This document shows, in pieces, positions 12,801 through 24,500 of a stretch of DNA of 64,000 nt (positions are counted from its first letter, which is position 1; every line of letters begins with the position of its first letter). The translations under genes were made by a program, and so were the position numbers. Where the stretch lies: positions 40,472,232-40,536,231 of the forward strand of contig CM034595.1 of the NCBI GenBank assembly GCA_020091685.1, given 5' to 3'. The DNA is from Lutjanus erythropterus. Its lineage: Eukaryota > Chordata > Actinopteri > Lutjaniformes > Lutjanidae. The notes below the pieces were generated by a model. It searched no databases. It was not told where the DNA came from and was given only the letters and a program-made list of their open reading frames with translations.

Positions 12801-13559
12801 TATCTTAATATGGAAGATAATAACAACAAGAAAAAACAAGGATGCATGATATTTTTTTGCAACTGATAATTTAACATTTTTGTAATTTAAAAATGAGTTC
12901 ATATAATCTGCAGTTAATTCATACCTGAGGGTAAGAATGGCCAAGATGTAGTGCACAAAGAAGACGTCTGATTTAATATTCCACAGCTTTGACAAAACAA
13001 AATCTAACTGACATCACGAGTACAACAAAAACAACGAACAGTTGTGACTCTTCAAACCTCCACAAATATACTTTGGCTTTTACAGAGCACTATACCTAAG
13101 ACAATAATCTATCAAATCAGATACCATTATAGATGGTATTTATCGGCAATAATTTAATTATCTAAATAATAAGTATTAAGATAAATTGTCCATATTTATG
13201 GTGAATCCCTAAGAAAAAATAATATGCATATAGTATTTAAAGCAAATTACATTACAAACAATTATTTTGCTTAAATAACATAATACTGCATGCAATTAAA
13301 AAATGCATGCATAACTAAATGAACAATACAGAAATTAAATTTAACTAAAATCGTTTCAAGAGTAAATAATACTTACAGATACTCCGTATTTCAAGGCGAG
13401 CCCCTGTAGTGTTTCTCCTGGCTGAATTTTGTGTTCAATGCGTCTCTGGTGAACCGGGGAGAGCGGAGACCGAACCAAACTGCCGTAAGACCTCGTACGG
13501 CTCCCGCGGAGAAGGCCGTTGTTGCCTCCGGCTGGCAAAGGCGCTTGTTCCCCGGCCAT
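9822..13559 (-). CDS. lysmd1: LysM and peptidoglycan-binding domain-containing protein 1
   Basis: Three coding exons on the minus strand, 13377-13559, 11907-12223 and 9822-10008, encode 228 residues (human LYSMD1 has 227). All junctions are GT-AG and the frame closes exactly. The start is the first ATG after an in-frame TAA at 13578-13580 and has the Kozak context ACCATGG. Residues 41-88 form one LysM domain, with IEHKIQPGETLQGLALKYGV in exon 1 and IKRANRMYTND in exon 2; the domain is split by the first intron. An acidic, low-complexity middle follows, then a conserved DFLKRLD segment, and the protein ends RDREDEIFQL, nearly identical to the human C-terminus. There is no signal peptide or membrane segment, so a cytosolic or nuclear location is inferred. 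LysM modules bind N-acetylglucosamine polymers in bacteria, but no substrate is known for this vertebrate protein. It diverges from scnm1 across a shared promoter interval. Confidence 0.95.
10495..10831. mobile_element. MITE family B (AATCGATTAATCG-type), copy 1
   Basis: It begins with AGAGCTGCAATGACTA and ends with GTCAGCTGCAGTC, which is approximately inverted. Internal motifs GATAATCGATTAATCG and AACAATCGATTAGATTAATC mark a very common teleost repeat. Related copies sit in scnm1 intron 3 and downstream of scnm1. It is non-coding. Confidence 0.7.
10931..11774. mobile_element. hAT-like DNA element with intact 8-bp target duplication
   Basis: The left end TAGGGATGGGAA and right end TTTCCCATCTCTA are inverted repeats. 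The exact octamer GTGTTGTT flanks both sides, at 10923-10930 and 11775-11782. An 8-bp target duplication is the hallmark of hAT-superfamily insertion. No transposase frame remains. A second, unrelated common repeat lies inside at about 11208-11410 (see next entry). Confidence 0.88.
11208..11410 (+). mobile_element. repeat nested within the hAT-like element
   Basis: GCATGGTGGTGGTTAGCATT, CATGGGTTTCTTCAGGGT and GCTCCTTATACGAGGATGGG are recognisable pieces of an abundant teleost interspersed repeat. Internal deletions and substitutions show it is old. It lies wholly inside the 10931-11774 element. I do not assign a superfamily. Confidence 0.6.
12224..13376 (-). other. lysmd1: lysmd1 intron 1
   Basis: The intron is AT-rich, with donor GTAAGT at 13371-13376 and acceptor CAG at 12224-12226 (minus strand). 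It splits the LysM domain after residue 61. It contains one MITE (12534-12820). The open frame around 12800-12990 looks like chance. Confidence 0.85.
12534..12820. mobile_element. MITE family C (TAGGGCTGGGCAATAT-type)
   Basis: The left end TAGGGCTGGGCAATATATCA and the internal stretches GTCTTTTCCTGGTTTTAAAG and CTGTTCTATTATTTG match a repeat I know to be abundant in teleosts. The expected inverted right end is missing, so this copy appears 3'-truncated. A likely relic of the opposite end, ATATTGCCCAACCCT, sits at about 15827-15841 in scnm1. Confidence 0.7.
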
Positions 13560-14510
13560 GGTGGCGTTGTGAACCACTTATTTAGCGTTAAGTTGGCAGC
13601 CGAGCAAACGGTGGTAAATCAATGTTCCCAACACATTTTAATGTTGTTCACATCATGAGAATATAGCTTACTTGGCCTCCGCGTGCGTTAAAGTAACTAA
13701 ACTAGCAGCTTAGTTAGCCTGTTAGCTAAGTCATTAACTTAGCTAATTCCAGTTGACACTTGTGTCAAATTGCGTCTGTTTGAGTCACCGGTCAAATCCG
13801 GTCAAAACTGTTCCACAGCAAATGACAACAACTGAACATACCTGACTTCGACTTTAACCTACCTTATCTTTCAAACAAACACTTGTAAAGTTGCTGGGAA
13901 AGTTGTTACTGTTAATGTTTTCATATTTCCTCGGGTCAGCTGTCTGCTGCCATATGTTGCCATGACTGCCGTGTTGCGTGACTGGTCCCATGATTCGTCA
14001 CAAGCGCTGCATTGAAGACAATTGGAAAAACCGAGACCAATTAGAGCCTTATATACAGTCAACGCCAGGCCTATTCAATTACTTCAATTACTACTTTAAA
14101 AAAAAGTTAAGTGCTTAGAAGCCGGACGATTATATTTTCTATCAATGAACGGTTTTATTGTTTTATTCCACTTTATTAGTTTTCACAACTATCAACAATC
14201 TAAATAATTCGTATAATAATTCTTAGTTAAACAAAATTTGGCAGAAGCGTAGCCATGACGTTGTAATGGATGTATAGACTCTCCAAGAGTAAAAGAATAA
14301 AGGACAAATCGGCAGCTATTGCCAAACCCTTCTTCAAAAACAAATTAAACCTGAGCTAAACGGTATTTTCAAATAGGATTTGTTTTTTCCCGTTTCTGCT
14401 TGTGACTCTGAACGTTACATTGCTACTAGGACTTAGCTTGTCGTGAAGTAGTTAGCTAGCTGGTTAAACGGTTAGTGACATCTCTTTTCAGATTTTCAAC
14501 CGTAGTAATT
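13560..14510. promoter_or_regulatory. bidirectional promoter interval of lysmd1 and scnm1
   Basis: The two start codons face away from each other, 951 bases apart, so both transcripts must start in this interval. It contains several GTTAGCTAG-type motifs and scattered CpGs, but no TATA box at a convincing distance from either gene. Head-to-head spacing of this kind is typical of shared housekeeping promoters. The human pair is arranged in the same way. Confidence 0.65.
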
Positions 14511-17500
14511 ATGTCTTTTAAAAGGGAAGGTGACGACAAGAGTCAGCTAAACATCCTGAAGGTAACAGTTGATTTTGTATCTTTCCTAGAAAAGATCTCT
14601 GCTGAGATGTTAGGTTGTTGTGGTTAGCATCATGCTAGCTAACTTGTAGCCCATAGCCAGCTGTAGTGTTGCAAAGATGCATCTCTGAATCTGCAGCAAA
14701 GTTAGAAAACGACGGATTAACCCTGTATTTGTGTTTGTCTTGTGTTTCAGAAACGTCGTGTGGCAGATCTTCTGTCCAATTTTATTCCGGAGGATGAAGC
14801 AGCTCTCATGAAAAATGGAAGGTGAAATGAACTCAAACACACTGACAAGTTGAAAGTCTTGTAACTTGATGTTGTTAAAGACTGTTAACACACAGTAACG
14901 GATGACATGAAGTTGAACTTGTTCTTCTGTTGTCCTGATTCTAGATACACCTGCCTTGTGTGCTCCTACCGCCCTGTGTTTGATACAGTTGATATGTTGA
15001 CAGTTCACAGGAAGGGGAAAAGGCATCTAGAAGGTATGAAACTTAATGTGAAGAGTCACTCTTATTTGTGATGTATGTAGATCATTCCTGGAGTTATTTA
15101 GAGGTAAAGTGTTTATGTAATGATTTCCTATCTTTTCTAACATTATCTAGTTTCTCCAATCAGCCTCTTATATTCCAGGGAGCTTTAGGTGTAAAATTTG
15201 TATAACTTTTTCTTGTATGAGTGTTAAATGGCTGCTCTAAGAATGAAACCTTTCTATTCTAATGATTATTTTCATCCTCAATTAATCTTTAGATTATGTT
15301 CCTCAATTAATTGATGAGTTGTTTGCACTATAAAATGTCAGACAATGGTGAAAAAAGTTGAGAAATGTTTGCCAAAGCCCAAGATTACATCCTCAAAATG
15401 TCTCAGTTTGTCCACAACCCAAAGACATTTGGTTTACTGTTGCAGCGGAGTACAGAAACCAGAAAATATACACACTTGATCAGAGAATTTGTACATTTTT
15501 TCTTAAAAAAAATACTCAATCCGATAAATTGGGTATCTTAATAGTTGGTGGTTGATCTAATAGTCCTGACGAGAGCTGCAATGATTAACTGAGTAATCAA
15601 TTATTAATCTACTATTTAATTAATCATCAACTAAACGGCTGAGAAAATAATCGTTAGTTGAAACCCTAATCCTGACATAACTTTTGAGGATATGAAACCC
15701 AGATTTCAAATAAGTTGGGATGCTGTGTAAAACATAAATAAAAACAAAATGCAATTACTTGCCAGCCCTTTTCAGCCTATATCCTAGCATATACAAATTT
15801 CTATTTTCTCATGGTTTATGTTATCATATTGCCCAACCCTGGATACACACGTCCTAAAGTAATTCTAAATGGCTTAGAAAATAAACATTATTTTCTTTGA
15901 TGTTGTATTTCTTCAGGATTAAAAGCATTTTACGGCAAGAAAGCACAGTTGAAGAATGAAATAACAAAAAGGCGTCATGAAAGCTACGTCCAGACAGAAG
16001 ACACACAACAGGTTGGTAACTTTATCGTGTGCAGTAATGAGCATAAGGTGTGTAAGGTTGCTGTTCAGATGATCCCAAAGCAAACTTTCAGAGTGTCTTG
16101 GTCTGTGTAGTTGTTTCTGGAACCCGGGAACAACAGACGGGAGTCAGCCTGATCATTCAACAGGCAGACGGTCAATGAATCATCACCGGAGAATAACAAC
16201 ATGGCTGAACACACTTTGACTGGCTGAGACTGTTGATCCATGTTGTTGTCTTGTGTCAAAGGCATCGTGTGGCCTTGTGACTACCACATGACCCTGACAA
16301 ATGACATTCTTCCAGCCAATTTAAAGTTGCTGTCTGTTGTGGAAATGATAAACAACACTTAATACAGCATTTTGTGGAGCTACCTTGTTCTGAGTGAGCT
16401 CTCAGTGGCATTTCTACAAATCTTCATGCAGTGTTTTGTTGTGTTTTTAGGAGGCCTCCTCTTCAGCCCCTTTACTGGCACAAACACGGAAACTTACACA
16501 TCACGCTCTATTAAAGACTGTACCATACAACAGCTGCCATAGAAAAACCAGGTGAGATATGGTCATTTAATGTGCAAATTCATACATTTTAAATATCAGA
16601 AAAAGAATAGAGGAAAAACACAATTAACAAAATAAATCTGTCATTATTTTTTTAGTACAAAATCTGAAAAAGGACCACTGAGCGTCGGTTCAGATCCCTG
16701 TCACAACACTTCCAGCAAAATGACACCTGAACAAGAACCACTGCGCTTGAAAACAGAAGTTTCAAACAGTTTATCACAAAGCAGTTCTAGTGGCTGCACA
16801 GCAGGTAAAGTCTGCCACAGGGAATCTTTTATCCTCAGATTTTGTGCTGAATAAAACCCAGGCCTGATCGTGCTTTAAATTATAAAGAACAATCAGGCCT
16901 TGGTGAGGGAGAGAAAGTGTGGACAAAGTTCAGTGATACCACCATCAGACCAATTCAACTGTATAACCTGGACAATGCACAAGATTTAGGAATTTTAATT
17001 ATTGTGACTGAGTTTCATCTCACAAGGACACCACCTGACTCAGAGTGAATGATAAAGGGGAACATTTACCGTGATAAATCATAAAATGGCCATATGTCAT
17101 CAGAGATAAAGGAAACATGTTAAGTCCAAATAACTCATAGCTCTGGCATCAACACTGCAAACACTGCAGCCGCAGTGTCTTCCTTTTGAAATTTCCTTTT
17201 ATTTTCTTCTCTATTCTGGGTCAGAATAGCTGTTTTTGTTTGTCTGTTTCATGTCAATTAGAGTTCAAATTAATGATGAATATTAATGATGAATATATAT
17301 ATAATCATTACTAATCTTGTAGAAGGTGCAGATGTTTTTAACGGTTAAATTGAACAACATGTTCATGGAGTTTGGCAGGCAGGCAGTGAGACAGACAGAC
17401 ACTTAAACCCCAGAGTGTTTATTTTCAGAGCAGTGGACTTGTGTTTTCCTAAGAACAGGTTTAACTTTACATTAACAAACAATTGTCAGTTATAAACAGC

Positions 17501-17915
17501 TGATCAACTGAGATTTTGTATTTGTTTCATACCAATTTAAGCTACCTTTTAGTTGACTACAACTGGTGCATTTACCCATGGACATGTTTTGTCTTCTGTA
17601 GCAAATAAAGGGTCACATCCATCAGAGGACAGAACAGGTTCTCAGGCTGCAGCGGCACAGGAAGCACAGCCTGTAACAGCCCAGAGGAGAAGAGAGCTGG
17701 AACACTACCTCAAACTGAAAAGGTACAGAACTGGGTTTTGTCAGCATTACAGGCTAAAGTCCTTTCAGTGTGTTTCATCTTGCTTTGTGTATTTATTTGT
17801 CAGTCAGGGGTGGCTGCAGGACCGGAGCGGCCAGTGGGTTAAAGACGAGAATGTGGAGTTTGATTCAGACGAGGAGGAGCCTCCTGCGCTCGCCCCCCTA
17901 CCCACAAGTCACTGA
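14511..17915 (+). CDS. scnm1: sodium channel modifier 1, U1-type zinc-finger spliceosomal protein
   Basis: Eight coding exons, 14511-14561, 14751-14821, 14945-15033, 15917-16011, 16451-16551, 16656-16804, 17602-17722 and 17804-17915, total 789 bases and encode 262 residues (human SCNM1 has 230). All junctions are GT-AG and the phases agree. The protein opens MSFKREGDDKSQLN, nearly identical to human. Residues 44-68 form one C2H2 (U1-type) zinc finger, with C44, C47, H62 and H68. The ending WVKDENVEFDSDEEEPP is the conserved acidic C-terminus. The middle (exons 5-7) is poorly conserved and carries most of the extra length. In mammals SCNM1 is a nuclear component of the minor (U12) spliceosome, and it was first found as a modifier of a sodium-channel splicing defect in mice. 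That function is inferred here by orthology. It diverges from lysmd1 and converges with tmod4. Confidence 0.95.
15034..15916 (+). other. scnm1: scnm1 intron 3
   Basis: The 883-base intron contains two pieces of MITE family B (15261-15668) and a possible end fragment of family C. The open frame at 15358-15555 lies in the family B repeat and is not coding. Confidence 0.8.
15261..15668. mobile_element. MITE family B, copies 2 and 3 (tandem)
   Basis: The first piece (about 15261-15560) carries AATGTCAGACAATGGTGAAA and CCACAACCCAAAGACATTTG, the body of the family. The second (about 15572-15668) is a roughly 97-base mini-copy with both ends, from GAGCTGCAATGATTAA to AATCGTTAGTTGAAACCCT, and almost no interior. 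Two insertions or a rearranged one are possible. Confidence 0.65.
16012..16450 (+). other. scnm1: scnm1 intron 4
   Basis: The 439-base intron has a GTTGGT donor and a TTTTTAG acceptor. No repeat was recognised. The short minus-strand open frame inside it has no recognisable similarity. Confidence 0.8.
16805..17601 (+). other. scnm1: scnm1 intron 6
   Basis: The 797-base intron is AT-rich. It includes a short tandem ATTAATGATGAAT duplication near 17270-17297. No gene or clear transposon is visible. Confidence 0.8.
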
Positions 17916-18170
17916 GAGGACTGAGAACTGTGGGAAAACACAGATTAACTTGTACCACAGCGGTACGTCCGGAAGCCACGGTGCTGTTTGAAACAGTCGG
18001 AGCTCCAGCGCAAACAGATTTGTACCATCCATCAAAATTTCATTGACTTCCCTGGTTTACCTGTGCTGCACCTGCACGAATTCCTCTCACTAACTTCTGA
18101 AAATGTTTGTTATAGTATTTTTTACTAAACAGGAAATCAAGCAGACTTTAAAACAAACATTTTAATGGAG

Positions 18171-18176
18171 AATAAA
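18171..18176 (+). terminator. scnm1: polyadenylation signal of scnm1
   Basis: AATAAA lies 256 bases after the scnm1 stop codon, in AT-rich sequence. It is a plausible first polyadenylation site. Confidence 0.5.
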
Positions 18177-18889
18177 ATTTTAGCACAAGGCTCTTCTGTC
18201 AGTATTTTTCTGTCCACCTGCAAAAAATTAAGTCATTGTTGTGTCCCAGTGCCTGGAAGATGCAAAGAGACATCACTACAACGGGTAAGACGACCAGAAC
18301 GCAAGCCCACAGTTCATTCAGATTATCTAAAGCACTTTATTTGGAGGAAAAACTGAACGTGAAAATGTCGGTTATAAGCACTCATTGCACAACAACAGCA
18401 AGCACAGTAGATCAAGTTGTTTTAGGAAGTTAGTCTGTAAACTGTGATGGATGCAAGGTTTGACAGAAACGGCTGCCGTTGGCAATCATTTTGAGAAGTT
18501 TGCATCCAATTCTTGGCCTCTGGCATCAGTGGCAACCACCTTTTAACATATGAAAAGTAGGGAGCAACCTGCAAAATGTGCAGTCCAAAATAAACAAAAA
18601 AGTGAATATTTGCTGTGAATATTTGAGTATGTGCTGCTGTTGCAGTCCGAACCAGAACTGGATAACGCTGCACAAAACGCATCTGTTTTAAGAGACAATG
18701 GCGAAGATGTTTCGACTGTGAGGTGAAAAGTTTGACCAATCTGTCATCATCACAAATGAATGTGCAAATTGATTCAGTTGACAAAGAACCACATGAACCT
18801 GAATGAAAAACAAAAAGAACAGTAATGAAGTCTTTGATATGGACAGAAAATTATACTGCAAAGCAAGAACAACAATTATAAGTCATGTA

Positions 18890-19100
18890 GGAACGATTTT
18901 TCTTTCAGTGGTAGAATCTACCAGAACTACTTTGTACTAGAAAAAGTAATTTGCATCAAACTGCTCAGAGCAAGATCTTTGGATTATCTTGAGTAACCAG
19001 GTCACGATTTCTTGGGTTTTTTTAATGAGCAGCAAAGTGTGCCAGAGTGCCATCTAGTTCAGTTATATTGGAGATTCGGCAGACGTCTCTACAGCTGATA
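18890..19100. mobile_element. degenerate interspersed repeat (MITE relic)
   Basis: ATGTAGGAACGATTTTTCTT, GCCATCTAGTTCAGTTATAT and CAGACGTCTCTACAGCTGAT match pieces of a common teleost repeat. A better preserved relative begins near 53270 (TGTAGGAACTATTTTATTTC). The boundaries are approximate. Confidence 0.45.
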
Positions 19101-20735
19101 TCCAAAACTCGGCACTACAGGCCAGAGGAAAAATATGTATTTTTGATTTTTGGGTACCTTTAAACAATCTTGTGTCTGGTTCATGGACCCTGCAGGATCA
19201 GAAGTGCAGCACTGAAAGCTGAACAAACACTTGTAACCTACGGAACGAGCGAGACTATTTCCATCGCCCTTTGTTTTAGTCCATTCAATTGAGTTCCATC
19301 TCTGCTCTGGTAGGACTAATCCTCAGTCAGCTTTACTATAAATCAGCAGCAGATAGGCCGTATTGGTGCTAATCTGGGTAGTGAAGCCACCGGTTAGCGT
19401 TCTTCGCAGTGCGTTCGTTCAGCGCAGTTGGTATAAATTGGATAACACCGTCGGGGTCAGTGGAAAGGAGCAGTGGGACTTAACACGGGTTAGTTTCTGA
19501 TGACACTGATAATATGTGTCGAAAGCATGCTCACTTCATTATTTTGGAGCTCAGAGCACGACCACCATATGTGAATACACTTAACATGTTGAAGATAGTT
19601 CTTAGTTGTTGTGGAGACCTGGCAGAGTGACATGTCAACACTCGTGAAATGCTTTTGCAGACAAATTTCTCAATATTTAAATTCCTGACCTTTAATATCA
19701 TGTCTGCCATTTCAGCATTACAACTTGCACGGACCTCTGACGCACAAACAAACAAATGAAACACAATATGGTAAATACGTGTCACAGTATTCATGGCGCC
19801 CGGCATGACAATCCAAAAATACACCTGTGTTTTACCGTGAAACGACGATCAAAGGGAGGAGAAACCCTCGGAATAGATCGTGTCGAGGCAGACTTTAAAT
19901 CATTTAAAGAAGCCAAATGTCAGCGAAGCCTGTGTGGCTTTAAAAATGTGACCTTTGAAAAAATCTAAGAATCCGTTTCTGCTTGTTATTTGGTGGTCAT
20001 GTCGAACTTGACATTATAAGTCAGAGCCCTTTAAAGAAATGAGGAAATGGGTGAAAGAGACGAGGGGAGGGAGGGGGGGGAGGTTACGTAGGAACCCCAG
20101 CAATGCTGTCAAAATCCTCAGAGGTTAGCAGCTGTTTCTGTTCATAAATCTCTGTGGGTGCACACGAGTGCAACCCTCTTCAAGTCGGTTCTTATATTTG
20201 GAACGAGGTAACTCAAGCCCAGCGGACTAGGTTATGTTTCCCATCAGGGTTTTGGGGGGTTAAAAATAGCTCAGGTGCTTGAGGGAAGTCAGAGGATCAA
20301 GACAGACTTTAAGGGATTAAAGTGCTGTGTTTCTTTACATGAAGGAATCCTCCTTAAATGCTACGCTACATATGTCAATCTTGGGGGTTCTCCTTGAAAA
20401 TACATTTAACAAGCCTGCGTTTACATTTTTCCAGCCAAAAGTTACAACGAAATGTATGTTAGCCAGTTAAAGAGAAGCAGGAGGATATTTTTATTCACAT
20501 ACATTTATTTTTGACATTATATTTTGCAGTTGTAATGTTGGAAAAAAATCCCGCTTTTGTCCATAGGGGCCCCCAAAATCAACAAAACTGAAAAGTTCCT
20601 TAGTACCTTTAACGTTCACCACTTACCAGGTAGATTCATGTTCTGCTTTTGTAAATGCCAAGTCTTACAAAGTTAAACAATTTTCTGCAGAAATGCTGTC
20701 ATCAGAACATCTCATTTTGGGTTGAAGTCCTGAAG

Positions 20736-21034
20736 GGAGCTGCAACCATTAGTAGATTGATTAGTTCTCAACTATTAAATTAATAAGTTTTGAGTCTCTT
20801 TTTAAGAAAGAAAAGGCCTAATTCTCTGAGGTAAATATTTGCTGTAAATATTTGTTTTTTTAGTCCTCTATGACTCTATAGAGTCCTCTATAAACTGAAT
20901 AAAACAAGACATTCAAGGACGTCACGTGGGGCTTTGGAACAGTGATCAACATTTTCTGACATTTAATGGACCAAACAACAAATCAATTAATCAAGAAAGC
21001 TTCTGCAAAACTATTTTTGTCCAGTTTCAGCTGT
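20736..21034. mobile_element. MITE family B, copy 4
   Basis: It starts GAGCTGCAACCATTAGTAGA and ends in TTTTGTCCAGTTTCAGCTG. The interior AAATCAATTAATCAAGAAAG and ACATTTTCTGACATTTAATG place it with the copies at 10495 and 15261. Confidence 0.6.
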
Positions 21035-21197
21035 TGATACTTAAATGCATGCATGCATGTCCTGCTGTAGTGCATTTAAACTGATATTTGTTGAGAATAA
21101 TATCCATATATCCAATATAAAATACTCCAGATAAGGTGTAGAAGCAATAAAATTAAACTTACCAAACATTTACAAAAAAAATACTTGAATATATATT

Positions 21198-21203
21198 TTT
21201 ATT
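21198..21203 (-). terminator. tmod4: candidate polyadenylation signal of tmod4
   Basis: TTTATT on the plus strand reads AATAAA on the minus strand, about 400 bases after the tmod4 stop. The local sequence is AT-rich and other weaker signals exist nearby. Confidence 0.3.
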
Positions 21204-21598
21204 TAAAGTATTTACAGTTTGTTTTCTTCCCACAGATAGCACCACATTGTAAATGTTTTTCATGAATGAAAAGAGTTAACCTTTTGTTTGGGATGATGTT
21301 GGCGATGCATAAACTAAAAAGCACAAAAAAAAAAGACACTTCACATTTTGCTTGTGACCTATACATGCCTTTATGATGAATTCAGCAGTCTACAAAAAGC
21401 CGGCTGCGGGAAATGAAATGAAATGACTGGACATGGATGTTAGGTGGTTGGCACCATGCACAGTGACCCCGCTTAGTTTGGGATGATTCAGCTCTGGCGC
21501 GTCACGTTGAGAAAGCTGGCACGAGGCTGTTGGAGGCAGTCTGTTTGCAGGCTCCGAGGGGCTGAAGTGGTTCTTCTTCTGTTTACTCCTGGTTGCTT

Positions 21599-24500
21599 TC
21601 ATCTTAATCTCTGCTGGCGAACTGCAGAAAGAAGAAAGATGAGATTAGAAAAAATATGACACGAAATAGCAGTAATTAGTTAAAAAAGATGGTGGCTCTG
21701 TATAAGGCAGCAGCAAAACACATTTTAACTAAGTAAAAGAATCAACATCAGTCTTAAGTGTATGTTATATTTAAAATATTTTCACCACTTTACCTTTTTT
21801 GACATCTCTTTTTGACAGGAAACCACCGTTATATGAGCCAAATAAAAGTTTCACTTATTAACATTAACAGTTATTTTAGCTTGCAGAGCAAGAGCAGAGG
21901 AGTTGCTGGTCTTCTGCTGCCTCGATATGTTAGTTGGTTTGTGTTGTTGTGTGACTTCAGTGAATCTTCCCCACATGCATCCCAGTGCATCTTTAATATT
22001 TACTCCAATCTTTCCATAATTCTGTGTGCATGCAGTGTTTCTTACTCATGTCGTTATTTCGCGTGATGGCCATTGCGGCTCTGGCGCGGGGACCCTGCTG
22101 GGTGAAGTGATATCCGAATTTGAGGATGCTGGAGTTGTTCTCCAACATGGAGGCGATCTCCATCTCAACAGAGTCTCCCAACTTCTGCCTCTGTACCGGA
22201 CAGAAGAGGAGAAGCGACTCATTAGATCTCAGGAAAGGGACACTGACTCGGAGGAAACGAGCCAATGCCTCACTAACACACGGTAAAAGGTAATTATTTC
22301 TGACTTATGTGTCGGCCATCAGTCACTACAGTCACATGTGCAGTACATTCATAGTCTCAGTTATGTGTTTCAGACCTGGTTGTCAATCTTGAGCTCCACC
22401 AGTGTGGCGTTGTTGGCCATAGCTTTGATAATCGCCATCATGCCGTCTGCAGTGATGAAGTTTGACTCGATATTAAGACTCTGCAAGCTGGTGTTCTCCT
22501 GCAGCATCTCAGCACATGCCTGGAACACACACACACACACAGAAATCGAGATTGTTTGGTGCATAACTGCATTCATGCTTGAAAGTTTCATTCCATAAAG
22601 ATCAGTGTTTAGCCTGTGATTTTAACTTTTAATACATGCCTTTATTTGACTATTTGACTTATTTTAATGTAGGATATGTAGATTATGGTTTTAATATCCA
22701 ATAAATACTAAATAAGAATTCAAATCCTTACTCAATGTCAATGTTGAGCTTAAGGATACTGACAATTGCAGTTTTAAATGGCAAAGATGCTGAAAAGTAT
22801 TTGAAAATATCATCTGTATGTATGACATCAGTGGCTCAAAGAATACGTATTATGTTTCCATACCAAAGTAATTAAACCTATCGTGGCGTCTCCAGACTAA
22901 TTCACAAATGTGAATTATATAATATGTAATAATATCTGCCATAGCAAATGAAAACATGAGCTTGGTAGATGTGTCTGGTTTCCAGGCTAAATTAAACCAG
23001 AACAATAGAAAATATGTTTGTCATCAGTCCTGTTGGAATGAAAAACCGTCATCGTGTTGTACTCACGTAGGCCACAGGGTCGTTGCTACGGGTCGCAGCG
23101 ATGCTCAGAAACTCCACGTGAGAGTTTCCCTTCATCGCCTCGAAGATCTCTTTCAGTGTTGGGATGGGAATGTCCTGCAGCACAGACAGAAGGACGGACA
23201 TCACGTCTGCTGAGGATTTACACTCCAACTGATCAGTACACCAATATACAACGATAAAGCTGGTACAGTGTTGTCACTGCATATGGTCGAGAATCACGTT
23301 CAGAGAGATGGTGAACGGCAAAAAGTAAAACTATTTAGATTCAGAGAGAGATGTGGTAAATCGGTTTAGCTACATGTTGGGTTTGATGCACAGGTTGATA
23401 TTTATATTTCTTCTACTACTAATCAAAGTTACCCTCACTGGTTTTTCTGATCCACTGACCTTGATGTTGTTGAGGTTGACTTCAGTCAGGCTGCTGTCAT
23501 TGTTGTGGATTCTCTCCAGGGTTTCCTCCACGTTGGTGGGGTTGGGCGGCTCGTCGGGGAAGATCTTAAACGGATCTGGCTTCACTACACCTGCAGGAGG
23601 CACAGCGTCATGTCTTAGGCTGCAGAGTGCCGTAGTTACATACACTATGTTATGTTCACTGTACAGTGTATCTAATAAGTCATCATCATCATTTCTTTTT
23701 TAAAATCCTCAGAAAAAACATTTATATTTACATACGATACCTTAGTTGAGTAATAAAAAGTTAAGATACTTTCAACTTGCATCAGTATTTGTGTAAGAAC
23801 ACTGCTTAAATTAAATACAGTCTAAAATATTATGAATACAGTACAAAAATCTGATCTCATCAAAAGACGTAAACCAGATTAAGAGTAAGGGGTTTACCTT
23901 TCAATCTGACTCTTTACAACTTTCAATGTTGGTTTCTAAAACATCTTTACTAACACAAAAAAGATACAGCTGTTTATGAAATGATGTCATACGTACTGTT
24001 GATGCCCTCTGTGTTGGCGATGGTGCCTGTCGTGCCCAGAGCATCATAGTACTGCTTGTTGCTCATCAGTGTGTACATTCCAAGGATAGCTGCAAGTACA
24101 GAAAAACAACCACCGTGAACAGAGGATAAAAACATCTGTGATATTTGAATACGATCATGTTATATGTCCGGGATTGTGCTTAAAGCCTGTGTTGTGTCCC
24201 TGTGTGCTGACATCCCAGAGTCAAATTCATGGGCACTGCTGCTTTTGCAAATAAAATATTCCTGATTTGTTCTGGGTCCAAAACAAGAAGAGGCCCAGTT
24301 AGATGTTCCCTCGTCTCTTGTGTGGCTCTACTCTGCGTGTCTGTTTCAAAAGATAAAGATATTGTTGTCTGTGTTCAGCAGGAAACTTTGTCACTGGTTG
24401 TAATCTCACAGTTTCCAGAGGCCCAGAGGAAGGAACGATACCACACATTTATACAGGGGCTTAGCTTTCTCTGTGTTATTCTACTAGCCGGTATTAAAAC

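Larger units (their letters stand above)
17916..21598. other. convergent 3' intergenic region between scnm1 and tmod4
   Basis: It contains the scnm1 3' UTR and, near its right end, the tmod4 3' UTR. Between them are a probable MITE relic at 18890-19100, another repeat-like segment at 20430-20600 and a MITE family B copy at 20736-21034. Open frames here have no recognisable similarity. No RNA gene was identified. Confidence 0.7.
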
